Source: Owenweeksia sp963758205
Lineage (GTDB): Bacteria > Bacteroidota > Bacteroidia > Flavobacteriales > Schleiferiaceae
Assembly: GCA_963758205.1 (NCBI GenBank)
Contig: CAVWUM010000002.1
Span: forward strand, 1,240,001 to 1,304,000
Reading direction: 5' to 3'
DNA length: 64,000 nt
Shown here: one piece after another, positions 28,021-36,113 of the stretch
Layout: every line of letters begins with the position of its first letter
How positions within the stretch are numbered: the stretch's first letter is position 1
Made by a program: the position numbers and the translations under genes
Notes under the pieces: generated by a model
Seen by the model: the letters and a program-made list of their open reading frames with translations, nothing else
Told to the model about the DNA's origin: nothing
Databases searched by the model: none

Positions 28021-29228
28021 GCTATTACTTTAAGCGTAAGCCTGCGCGAGGTTAACCATGACGTGATCCCGCAAAGTACCGTTACAGTGGCAATTACCAG
28101 CAGTATGTCATCAAACTCAAGTTTTACCGGGTAAGCCTCCACCACGTAGTTTTGGCCAATTTGCAGTAGTCCAAAGTATTGTTGTACCAGCACTACAATT
28201 ATCCCAATTAATAAACCGAGGCCTGCACCTACAAGGCTTATCAGCAGGCCTTCTTTAAAGAATATGCTGCGCAAGGTGGACAGCTCTGCTCCCATAGCCC
28301 ATAAGGTTCGCAAATGCTCTTTTTTATCCAGCATCATCATAGAGAGGCTGCCCATAATGGTGAAGGTGGCAATGGTTAAAATCAGGGCAAAAACAAGAAA
28401 GGTAAAAAGGCTTTCGGTTTTCATCACCTTTAAAAATATGGCCTGCTGTTCTTCGCGGTTTTTTACTTCAAACCCATCACCAAATAAATTTTTAACGTTG
28501 GATTGTACTGTGGCAAAATCACTACCTGGCTCCACCTTTACTTCTACTGAAGATAGCTGATCGGGGCGTCCTAGTAGGTTTTGCACGAAATCAAGAGTAG
28601 CGAAAGCATACTTTTCGTCAAACTCGGGCTGAATATTAAATACACCACCGGGATAAATTAATTCGGATGAAAAAGCACTGGTAAAATCCGCGGCTGAAGC
28701 CCCGGACTTAGGTACGAATACATTGATCGGATCATCAAACGAAACCCGCCCGTAACCTAAATAATAGGAAACACCTGCGCCTAAAACTGCTCGTGGTACG
28801 GCTCCGGCCGGATACAAATCATAACTCCCGTGCTTTACTGCAGATGCCAGGTTGGTTACCTTAGTGTACCTGTCATCCACACCTTTTATGCTACCAATGT
28901 GCTCCATGTCCCTATAGGTAAAAAGCACTCTTTCCTCAAGCACTCGGCTGTAATTAGCCACACCTTCTATTTGAGAAAGCTGCTTTAAGCGGTCGTCATT
29001 CTGACTGAAATATTTACCCGTGGCAGGGGTTATTTTAAGGTCGGGATCAAAGGTGTTGTAAAAACCATTGACCAACGACTCAAGACCATTAAAGGCGCTT
29101 AAAACTATAATCAGAGCAACGGTTCCTACCAAAATGCCACCAATGGAAATGCCAGAAATAATATTAACTGCATTACCTGAAGTTTTGGCAAAAAAATACC
29201 TGCGGGCTATGTAGGTAGAAATGTTCAC
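28017..29228 (-). CDS. LolC/LolE-type ABC transporter permease (FtsX family)
   Basis: A 403-residue membrane protein with one N-terminal helix (GISIGGILVGTVALIIVLSAFNGLE), a ~230-residue periplasmic MacB-like domain and three C-terminal helices. This layout is that of lipoprotein-releasing permeases, which pull lipoproteins from the inner membrane for LolA. It overlaps rbfA by 4 bp (29225-29228). No ATPase gene is next to it. Confidence 0.9.
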   Translation of the reverse strand: MNISTYIARRYFFAKTSGNAVNIISGISIGGILVGTVALIIVLSAFNGLESLVNGFYNTFDPDLKITPATGKYFSQNDDRLKQLSQIEGVANYSRVLEERVLFTYRDMEHIGSIKGVDDRYTKVTNLASAVKHGSYDLYPAGAVPRAVLGAGVSYYLGYGRVSFDDPINVFVPKSGASAADFTSAFSSELIYPGGVFNIQPEFDEKYAFATLDFVQNLLGRPDQLSSVEVKVEPGSDFATVQSNVKNLFGDGFEVKNREEQQAIFLKVMKTESLFTFLVFALILTIATFTIMGSLSMMMLDKKEHLRTLWAMGAELSTLRSIFFKEGLLISLVGAGLGLLIGIIVVLVQQYFGLLQIGQNYVVEAYPVKLEFDDILLVIATVTVLCGITSWLTSRRLTLKVIA

Positions 29229-29584
29229 TTGATAGGGCTTTCGCCCCCGCCTTTCAATATCCGGTCAATACTTTCTTCACGATCTATTGAGTCATCCAGG
29301 TAAAAAATAAGGTCGGGCATTTTGCGGAGGCTACCTTTAAGCTTATGCACCAAATCATTTTTGATTACATTTTTTTGCTCGTTAAGCCAATCAACAATTT
29401 CATCCTTATTTGTAGCCGGAAAAACGCTTATGTGGCAACGTGCCAGCGATAAATCCGAAGTAATAGCAACCCGTGTTATGGTAAGCAATAATCCGCGAAA
29501 GCGCGATTGTGCGAGTTCACGAAATATTTCGGCAAGATCTTTCTGAAACTGCCCTTCAATTTTTTTAAGTCTGTTAGAATCCAT
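29225..29584 (-). CDS. rbfA: 30S ribosome-binding factor A
   Basis: Assists late 16S rRNA maturation and 30S assembly. The 119 residues fit RbfA: RLKKIEGQFQKDLAEIF at the N terminus, ITSDLSLARCHISVFP in the centre, LRKMPDLIFYLDDSIDRE at the end. The exact -7 box TAACTTTG on the minus strand (29596-29589) ends only 4 bases before the ATG, so the transcript is predicted to be leaderless or nearly so. Confidence 0.94.
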   Translation of the reverse strand: MDSNRLKKIEGQFQKDLAEIFRELAQSRFRGLLLTITRVAITSDLSLARCHISVFPATNKDEIVDWLNEQKNVIKNDLVHKLKGSLRKMPDLIFYLDDSIDREESIDRILKGGGESPIK

Positions 29585-29588
29585 GCGG

Positions 29589-29596
29589 CAAAGTTA
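29589..29596 (-). promoter_or_regulatory. -7 box of rbfA, predicted leaderless
   Basis: Minus-strand TAACTTTG is an exact TAnnTTTG. Only CCGC separates it from the rbfA ATG, so transcription should begin at or next to the start codon. Confidence 0.6.
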
Positions 29597-29610
29597 GCTA
29601 TTGGTGCACA

Positions 29611-29889
29611 TTACCTTTTTATAGTAAAGCTTTTATATTCCTTAAGGGCGAGCTCTTTAGTTTCTACAGATTCTACCTCGGCTCTTGGGGGTCCGCTTTT
29701 ACACCATTCTACCAAATTTTTTAAAGCATCAGCAGTGCCATAGGCTTCTATATATACCGAGCCATCCTCCTTATTTTTTACGGTACCCGTAATGCCAAGT
29801 TCAATAGCTTTTTGTTGCGTGGTTTTTCTGTAAAACACCCCTTGTACTATTCCCTTAACCCGTATCCCTATTAGTTTTGGCTCTGTCAT
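29611..29889 (-). CDS. Acylphosphatase
   Basis: A 92-residue acylphosphatase that hydrolyses acyl phosphates. Both family signatures are present: GIVQGVFYRKTTQQKA (with catalytic Arg) and GTVKNKEDGSVYIEAYG (with catalytic Asn). It lies upstream of rbfA on the same strand, but rbfA has its own promoter. Confidence 0.95.
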   Translation of the reverse strand: MTEPKLIGIRVKGIVQGVFYRKTTQQKAIELGITGTVKNKEDGSVYIEAYGTADALKNLVEWCKSGPPRAEVESVETKELALKEYKSFTIKR

Positions 29890-30143
29890 AATGAAAAGTT
29901 TATCGTTTCAAACTGGAAGAAAATGTAAGGTGAAATAATATCACTAACCAAACATCTTCAACTACCTTTTTGATTTTAAGCAAGTTAGTTTTATCTATAG
30001 CGCCTTCGGCACGTTTATTTCCAAAATGGCTGTGATCTGAAAAAGTTCATGATTTGATCAGAGTCGTGAAACGCTTATGGAAAGAATTAGCTCAACTGCT
30101 TCAACCCATCTTCAGGTTATTTAATAATCAGATAGATACTGTA

Positions 30144-30605
30144 ATGAAAAAACTCACCCCCTACATTGGAGGTTTTGCTCTACTACTTATTGCCGCTTTT
30201 GGCTGCCGGGATACATCCGGGGAAGACTATACATCTTCTGCAAATCTTCAATTTTCAAAAACCGATAGCACTCAAAACCTCAGCGATATACAGCATGAAG
30301 TGGAAGAACGCATACAGGAAAATATAGACCTTATTGAAACAAGGGTAGAAAAACTTGAGGAAAAAGTTGAGGATCAAAAAAACCAATTGAGCGCTGAAGC
30401 GTTACGTAGATCCACTCTTTTAAAAGAAGACCTGGAAAGGCTTAAAACAAACCTTGAAAAAACCATGGATTCCCTTGAAGATGTTTCGGATGAAGTTTTA
30501 GATCGAAATTCAGAATACGTTCAATCGGAGCTGGAGCAAACTGAGGATGAAATAAGCCAGATACACCAGGAGCTGGAGGAGTGGTACGATAATCAAAACA
30601 ATTAA
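30144..30605 (+). CDS. Lipoprotein with long coiled coil
   Basis: A 153-residue protein. The ATG at 30144 gives a lipoprotein signal (MKKLTPYIGGFALLLIAAF then GC), preferred over the start at 30054. Almost all of the mature part is charged heptad sequence (IETRVEKLEEKVEDQKNQL, LKTNLEKTMDSLEDVSDEV), so it is a periplasmic or outer-membrane anchored coiled coil. It opens the cassette with the YtxH and holin-like genes. No specific function is recognised. Confidence 0.75.
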   Translation: MKKLTPYIGGFALLLIAAFGCRDTSGEDYTSSANLQFSKTDSTQNLSDIQHEVEERIQENIDLIETRVEKLEEKVEDQKNQLSAEALRRSTLLKEDLERLKTNLEKTMDSLEDVSDEVLDRNSEYVQSELEQTEDEISQIHQELEEWYDNQNN

Positions 30606-30609
30606 ACGC

Positions 30610-30945
30610 ATGGAATTACAATCGCCAAGATTTGACCCCTACTCAAGCCTGCAACAAGGTGTAGATGAATTTGCGGACAAAGGCTACAAGGACAGGTTTG
30701 AAGTTGTATCATCTGATACCATGAATGATAGTAAAGGGAATGAATACAAAGCAGAGGATCTGGCCATAAATGAAATTAAAAGAATCCTTAATAAGGAAAA
30801 CGAATCTCAGAAAATGGTGATTTATGCTATGGTTACCAAATCCGGTAAAAAAGGAATTATAGTGGATAACTATGGCGAAGACGCCACTGAAGAAATAAAA
30901 GAGTTTCTTCTGAACGTTGAGTCAAAAGATCCGTTATCTAAGTAA
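30610..30945 (+). CDS. Small hypothetical soluble protein
   Basis: A 111-residue protein starting 4 bp after the lipoprotein gene. No signal peptide or membrane segment. It contains alternating charged helices and one strand pair (MVIYAMVTKSGKKGIIVDNY). I do not recognise a domain. Position and codon use support it as part of the operon. Confidence 0.7.
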   Translation: MELQSPRFDPYSSLQQGVDEFADKGYKDRFEVVSSDTMNDSKGNEYKAEDLAINEIKRILNKENESQKMVIYAMVTKSGKKGIIVDNYGEDATEEIKEFLLNVESKDPLSK

Positions 30946-30987
30946 ACAGACAGTTCAATATATATTAATCTTAAAATCGAGAATAAA

Positions 30988-31278
30988 ATGAGTAATCAAT
31001 CAGGAAACGTAATATTAGGTACTTTAATTGGAGCAGCAGTTGGTTTTGCAGCCGGTATTTTACTGGCCCCACAAACAGGTAAAGAAACCCGTGACCAATT
31101 GGGTGAAAAAGCCAACGATGCTAAAGATGCCATTAATGATGTAGCCGGCAAGGCAATGGCCTCACTTAAAGAAGTGAAGGAATCAGTAGAAAGAAGCCTT
31201 AGAGGAGATGCCAAACTAGCCGCCAACGAAGCCGAAAAGTTAAAGAATGATGCTAAAGCTGAGTTCAAAAACGTATAA
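30988..31278 (+). CDS. YtxH-domain protein
   Basis: A 96-residue protein with one N-terminal hydrophobic, Gly/Ala-rich helix (LGTLIGAAVGFAAGILLAP) directly followed by QTGKETRDQLGEKANDAKD, the YtxH signature, and a helical charged tail. Such proteins are general-stress membrane proteins of unknown function. A terminator follows directly. Confidence 0.9.
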   Translation: MSNQSGNVILGTLIGAAVGFAAGILLAPQTGKETRDQLGEKANDAKDAINDVAGKAMASLKEVKESVERSLRGDAKLAANEAEKLKNDAKAEFKNV

Positions 31279-31291
31279 GAAATCAAATTAG

Positions 31292-31324
31292 GCCCCGAAC
31301 ATAATTAATGTTCGGGGCTTTTTT
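31292..31324 (+). terminator. Terminator after the YtxH gene
   Basis: GCCCCGAACAT (31292-31302), loop AATTA, ATGTTCGGGGC (31308-31318), then six T. The next gene begins only 5 bases later, so this acts as an attenuator between the two halves of the cassette. Confidence 0.92.
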
Positions 31325-31328
31325 ATAT

Positions 31329-31694
31329 ATGAAGTTACCCAAAGTAATTCGCGATTTTTTAGCCGGCATTCAGGACTATATAGAAACTGAAAAAGAGCTA
31401 CTACGCCTTAAACTGGTAAAAAAAGGAAGCGCAGCTGTGGCTGCAATTTTTAGCTTCCTGTTTATTATTATGCTCTTTTTGCTGGTGCTGGGCTTTGCCG
31501 GTATATGGCTCGCACTTTGGCTATCAGACATATTTGAAAGCTTTACAGTTGGCTTTGGCCTGGCCTCAGGGTTTTATTTCTTCTGGCTCATTCTTGCCAT
31601 AGCTTTTAGAAAACCTCTAATAGTAAAACCTTTGGTAAATCTACTTACCGCTGCCCTTACAAAAGGTGATACCAAAACTCATGAAACGGAATGA
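31329..31694 (+). CDS. Phage holin family (holin-X, PF07332-like) membrane protein
   Basis: A 121-residue protein with two strong membrane segments (residues ~38-65 and ~72-95) after an amphipathic N terminus (DYIETEKELLRLKLVKKG). This matches the holin superfamily III/holin-X proteins commonly beside YtxH genes in Bacteroidota, not a phage lysis gene. I chose the ATG at 31329 because an upstream ORF start at 31308 lies in the terminator stem. It overlaps the next gene by 4 bp. Confidence 0.82.
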   Translation: MKLPKVIRDFLAGIQDYIETEKELLRLKLVKKGSAAVAAIFSFLFIIMLFLLVLGFAGIWLALWLSDIFESFTVGFGLASGFYFFWLILAIAFRKPLIVKPLVNLLTAALTKGDTKTHETE

Positions 31695-31963
31695 AGCCAT
31701 CAGAACTGGAAAGAAGGTTAGTAGCCCTAACCCAAGAAAGAGATAAAAAGCGTTCAGCCTTTATAACAACATCTGACCATACCCGCGATGTGGCAGGTTC
31801 CATTCAAAAAGGTATGTACTATGGCCAGCTCGCACTTGGCCTCTTCCGAAACCTTACCAACTATCATCTCCCTCCCAAAAAAAGGGTTAAAAAAGTACTC
31901 ATAACCATAGGCATTCTTGTTATCGCAAACATTATCCGCAAAAAAGTGGTTAAAAAGTCCTAG
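31691..31963 (+). CDS. Small hypothetical membrane-associated protein
   Basis: A 90-residue protein of the same cassette, starting at the ATGA overlap with the holin-like gene. The first half is charged and helical, the C terminus has one hydrophobic helix (KKVLITIGILVIANIIRKKV) flanked by Lys/Arg. Typical third member of YtxH/holin-X operons; function unknown. Confidence 0.75.
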   Translation: MKPSELERRLVALTQERDKKRSAFITTSDHTRDVAGSIQKGMYYGQLALGLFRNLTNYHLPPKKRVKKVLITIGILVIANIIRKKVVKKS

Positions 31964-31980
31964 TAAAAACCACCTCCCCC

Positions 31981-32940
31981 ATGAAGGAAGTAAACTTTGA
32001 CATTAACCAGGCCTACGGTTTGGTAACCGAAAAACTTGAAACCTGGATAAGTACTGCGGTAAAAATGCTACCTAACTTTTTGGTAGCTGTTCTTGTACTT
32101 GTTCTCTTCGTTTTATTAGGTAAACTCTTAAAAAAGCTTTTCAATAAGCTGTTTAAGAAGATTACGGATAATAAGAGCTTACAATCCCTGCTTAGCAGCA
32201 TACTATACATTACCGTAGTAGCTATAGGAACTTTTATAGCGCTTAGCATATTACAGTTGGATGGTGCGGTTACATCACTACTGGCTGGTGCAGGTGTAAT
32301 TGGTCTGGCACTTGGTTTTGCGTTTCAGGATATAGCTTCCAACTTTATTGCCGGTACTATGATGAGTATCCGCAAACCATTTAAAATTGGTGATCTTATA
32401 AAAACCAACGATTACTTTGGAAAGGTTACTAATATCCACCTGCGCACTACTACCATACAAACTATGCAAGGGCAAATAATTATGATACCCAATGCCGAAG
32501 TATTTAAAAACCCTATTGAAAATTATACAGAGTTTGGTAAGAGACGGATAGACCTTGAGGTAGGTGTAACTTATGACCAGGATTTACCTTTTGCCAAGAA
32601 AATAGCTAAAGAGGCTGTGGAAAGTATTGAAGGTATAGATAAAGACGATGTTACCATTTTTTATAAAGGTTTTGGGGATAGTTCCATTAACTTTGAAATC
32701 CGCTACTGGATGACCTTTACCAATAAACAGTTTGAGTATAAAGGTAAGCTGGATGAAGGCATTATCGCTATTAAGCAGGCTTTTGACAAAAATGGCATAA
32801 GCATTCCTTTTCCAATACGTACGCTGGATTTTGGCGATACGGATTTCAAACAAATATTCTCCACTTTAAAGGAGCAGGCCTTAAGCATATCAACATCTAC
32901 TAAAAACTCCCAAACCAACGGAGACTCAAACCCTGAGTAA
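31981..32940 (+). CDS. MscS-family mechanosensitive ion channel (second copy)
   Basis: A 319-residue channel with three N-terminal membrane helices; the pore helix has LLAGAGVIGLALGFAFQDIA, and the beta domain begins RKPFKIGDLIKTND. It is only moderately like the MscS at 9081. Its place in the envelope cassette suggests a shared response to envelope or osmotic stress. Confidence 0.92.
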   Translation: MKEVNFDINQAYGLVTEKLETWISTAVKMLPNFLVAVLVLVLFVLLGKLLKKLFNKLFKKITDNKSLQSLLSSILYITVVAIGTFIALSILQLDGAVTSLLAGAGVIGLALGFAFQDIASNFIAGTMMSIRKPFKIGDLIKTNDYFGKVTNIHLRTTTIQTMQGQIIMIPNAEVFKNPIENYTEFGKRRIDLEVGVTYDQDLPFAKKIAKEAVESIEGIDKDDVTIFYKGFGDSSINFEIRYWMTFTNKQFEYKGKLDEGIIAIKQAFDKNGISIPFPIRTLDFGDTDFKQIFSTLKEQALSISTSTKNSQTNGDSNPE

Positions 32941-32953
32941 AACATAAAATATC

Positions 32954-34069
32954 ATGAAAAAATTCTGGATCACCCTTGGTATCATTGTAGCCCTTCTTAT
33001 TGCAATCAACTTTTTACTGGAGCCTGTAGCACTCCGCTATGTAAATAAAACCCTCTCCGAAATTGATGGCTACCGAGGAGAGGTAAAGGACATAGACATT
33101 GCCCTTTGGCGTGGTGCCTATCGCATTGATTCACTTAAGTTAGATAAGCTAAACGGGGATTTTCCCGAACCTTTTTTTCGTGTAGATGCCATTGATATTT
33201 CCATACAATGGGCGGCTCTCTTTAAGGGCTCCATTGTAGGTGAAATAATTGTGGAAAGACCCATGTTGCTATTTGCCGTAGAGCCAAAAACCGGTGAGGT
33301 GCAAACCGGTGAAGAGAATGACTGGACCCAAACCATTAAAGACCTTGTACCCTTACAGATTAACCGATTTGAAATTATAGATGGCAACATAGCCTATAAA
33401 GATTATACATCCGAGCCTCCAGTAGATATAGCGTTCACAGAGTTTAATGCCCTGGCTACCAATCTCGGCAATGTAAATGAAAATGGTGAGCTTTTGCCTT
33501 CCAGCATTAGCGTTACCTCCAATACATCGGGTAACGGTAAGTTTAAGGCCGATATGGATATTAACGTGCTTAAACAAGTGCCGGATTTTGACCTTTCCCT
33601 TGAATTGAAAGATTTACAACTCAATTATCTTAAAGACTTTACTCAGGCTTACGCCAACTTTACTTTTAAGGAGGGTACTATGTATGTTTCATCAGAAGTG
33701 GCTATGAAGGATGGCGAATATGAAGGCTATGTAAAGCCTTTGCTGGATAGCGTAGCGGTAATTGATCTGAAGAACGATTCTACCGGATTTTGGCAAAAGG
33801 CCTGGGAGGTGGTAATTGGCGGGGTACTAGAGGTTTTTGAAAATCAGCCACGTGATCAGTTTGCTACTAAAGTTCCGTTTTCAGGAACCACAGAAGGAAA
33901 CTCCGTAGGCTTGTGGGGCACCATAGGCAGTGTGCTGCGCAATGCATTTATTGAAGCTTTCCAAAAGAATGTAGACCAAACGGTAAACATTCGAAGTGTG
34001 GATAAAAAAGAGGAAGACGAAGGTTTTTTTGAAAACCTATTTGGTGGGGATGAAGATAAAAAAGAATAA
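32954..34069 (+). CDS. DUF748/AsmA-like protein
   Basis: A 371-residue protein with a single N-terminal membrane helix (WITLGIIVALLIAINFLLE) and a long periplasmic domain. The segments DIDIALWRGAYRIDSLKL, VDAIDISIQWAALFKG and IVGEIIVERPML resemble the AsmA/DUF748 group, thought to bridge the periplasm for lipid transport. The C-terminal tail is acidic (EEDEGFFENLFGG). It closes the plus-strand cassette, 4 bp from the convergent OmpA gene. Confidence 0.75.
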   Translation: MKKFWITLGIIVALLIAINFLLEPVALRYVNKTLSEIDGYRGEVKDIDIALWRGAYRIDSLKLDKLNGDFPEPFFRVDAIDISIQWAALFKGSIVGEIIVERPMLLFAVEPKTGEVQTGEENDWTQTIKDLVPLQINRFEIIDGNIAYKDYTSEPPVDIAFTEFNALATNLGNVNENGELLPSSISVTSNTSGNGKFKADMDINVLKQVPDFDLSLELKDLQLNYLKDFTQAYANFTFKEGTMYVSSEVAMKDGEYEGYVKPLLDSVAVIDLKNDSTGFWQKAWEVVIGGVLEVFENQPRDQFATKVPFSGTTEGNSVGLWGTIGSVLRNAFIEAFQKNVDQTVNIRSVDKKEEDEGFFENLFGGDEDKKE

Positions 34070-34073
34070 CCTT

Positions 34074-36113
34074 TTAATTTAAGATCACCTCCACCCTACG
34101 GCCATAACTTTGGCTACCACCGCTTAACGATTGATCGGGACCAATGCTAACCACTTTTAGCCTTTCGGCAGATACACCTTTTGATGTAATGTACTGCTGA
34201 ACAGCTTTAGCGCGCTTATCGGACAAAGCTTTGTTGATAGCCGCAGAACCCGTTTTATCTGTAAAACCTTTTAGTAAAAATCCGGCCTCAGAATTTTCAC
34301 CGGCATATTTCACCATGTCATCCAGCTTCTTGCGCGATTCGTTATTCAGGCTCGAGGATCCAACATCAAAAAATACCTCCACCTTACCTGTGGTTTCAAA
34401 AAAGGTTTTAGGCTCTGCAGGCTGCTCTTCCACCTTGGCTGGAACTTCCTTTATAGAGGGTTTTACTTTTACTAAGGAGTCCACCTGTTTTTGAGTTTTA
34501 GTCAGGTTCTCTTTTAGACCCTTAAGTTCCTTCTCTGACGCAAACTGTTTTGTTTTTGTGGTGTCGGTAGAGTCGGTAACCATAGGAGCTGGCGCTAATT
34601 TTTTCAACGTTGAATCAACGGCTACACTATCACTGGTATAATTAGTTGTAGTATCAGCAACCACTGTATCAGCAGTCGAAGTATCCGGGTTAGTTGCTTT
34701 TTTGGGGGTACTATTTTGAGCTAATAATAATTTTTGCAAATTGATGAGCTGCCTTTGGAGGGTATCAACTTTGGCCTGCAAATCTTCGATTTCTTCTTTA
34801 CTACCACCTGCTGCAAGCGCCCCGCCCGCCATTGCTCCTCCGGCTGCCGCTGCTCCTGTGTTGGTTGGTGTTGAGTTATAACTCTGCCCGGTATACGTGG
34901 AACCCGTTGATGATGAACTTGCCGGGGTATATGTACTTGTGGTATTGGTTGTTGCAGGTGCAGAACTTGTGCTGGTAGGTCTTGACTCCAATTGAGAAAC
35001 CCTTTGATTAAGGTTATCATATTGGCTGTTTGCTTCCAATTGTGACTTCAACCTTTCATTCTCCTGCATTAGTGCATTCATGCTGCTGTCCTTCTCTGCT
35101 TTGCGCAGAAGTGCCAGTTCGTTTTTTAGCCTCTGTTGCTTTACCTCATATTCCAGTTGATATAATAGGGAATCATTAGCTGTACGCTCGGCTGAACTCT
35201 TCCTCGAGTCATACTTTTGTGCAGTATCAGTTGTAAAAAGATCATATTTATAGATTCTCGAAGAATCACCGATTTGCGGTGTTTTCAAAATCTTGCCATA
35301 TCGCTTAAGGAATTGCGCTTTGCCGCTGGAGTCATTAGGAGAAATGAAAAAGGCTGAGGAGTCCAATAGAGCCACCTTTGGTGGTTTTACAGTGGTGGTA
35401 TCCAAAGTCAGATTAGTATTCCCTTTTTCGAGTCTTTCCAAATCCGGCTTAGGCTTATCCATTATTTCCACTTGCACGGAAGCCTCAGCAGGTAATACAT
35501 AGGGCTTTGGTGCGTTATAGGCCCTTGGTTTTTTGCCAAAATTATAGTGTATGGAAACAGACGAGTATCCTCTCAGCTCATCTCCAAAATCAAAGTCAGA
35601 TTCATCCCAGCGGTTGGCGTAGGACCAGGCCGTGTAATCCACATTTATATTGATGCGGCTACTTACTCTTAACTTAAGCCCTCCCCCGAAAGGGACGTTA
35701 AAAGAATTGCGGTTTTGGCCATAAGCCACACCTGCATTTAAGTAAGGGGCTATAAAGGCTTTGGAACCAAACAGGTAGTCGTTATCAAAATAGTAACTGA
35801 GTAGCAGGCCGGAGTTAACCAGCTTGTAATCCTCAGGGCGGGTATTGGCAAAGGCTTTTAATCCAAAGCTTTGCGATAATGATAATTCCAGAAATGCACT
35901 ATAACTGTAAAATTCTGTAGTAAAGTCAACAACATCACTACTCGTAAGCGAATCCGAATTATAAGGATTACCGGATAAATATTGATTGCCAACTCCTACA
36001 CCAAATCGCCAGTTATAGCGATTTTGCTGAGCATACGTCCCAATAGTCCAAACCATAAGGCTCAAAACAGCCAGTAGCCTCAAGTGTGTAATATGTCTTT
36101 TGGAAAACATCAT
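34074..36113 (-). CDS. OmpA-family outer-membrane protein with coiled-coil and Ser/Thr-rich middle
   Basis: A 679-residue protein. The ATG at 36113 overlaps the stop of the upstream gene by ATGA. It has a signal peptide (IGTYAQQ end), an N-terminal eight-stranded barrel (about residues 30-205), a linker with coiled coil (ENERLKSQLEANSQYDNLN), a Thr/Ser/Gly low-complexity stretch (about residues 365-425), and a C-terminal OmpA peptidoglycan-binding domain (VEVFFDVGSSSLNNESRKKL, GFTDKTGSA). It probably tethers the outer membrane to the cell wall. Confidence 0.88.
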   Translation of the reverse strand: MMFSKRHITHLRLLAVLSLMVWTIGTYAQQNRYNWRFGVGVGNQYLSGNPYNSDSLTSSDVVDFTTEFYSYSAFLELSLSQSFGLKAFANTRPEDYKLVNSGLLLSYYFDNDYLFGSKAFIAPYLNAGVAYGQNRNSFNVPFGGGLKLRVSSRININVDYTAWSYANRWDESDFDFGDELRGYSSVSIHYNFGKKPRAYNAPKPYVLPAEASVQVEIMDKPKPDLERLEKGNTNLTLDTTTVKPPKVALLDSSAFFISPNDSSGKAQFLKRYGKILKTPQIGDSSRIYKYDLFTTDTAQKYDSRKSSAERTANDSLLYQLEYEVKQQRLKNELALLRKAEKDSSMNALMQENERLKSQLEANSQYDNLNQRVSQLESRPTSTSSAPATTNTTSTYTPASSSSTGSTYTGQSYNSTPTNTGAAAAGGAMAGGALAAGGSKEEIEDLQAKVDTLQRQLINLQKLLLAQNSTPKKATNPDTSTADTVVADTTTNYTSDSVAVDSTLKKLAPAPMVTDSTDTTKTKQFASEKELKGLKENLTKTQKQVDSLVKVKPSIKEVPAKVEEQPAEPKTFFETTGKVEVFFDVGSSSLNNESRKKLDDMVKYAGENSEAGFLLKGFTDKTGSAAINKALSDKRAKAVQQYITSKGVSAERLKVVSIGPDQSLSGGSQSYGRRVEVILN

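Noticed and set aside
31308..31328. Upstream start of the holin-like gene
   Set aside because: It falls in the second arm of the YtxH terminator, and the ATG at 31329 gives the normal family N terminus.
31329..31694. Prophage, because of the holin-family gene
   Set aside because: No other phage genes are nearby; this holin-X type is a usual neighbour of YtxH in Bacteroidota.
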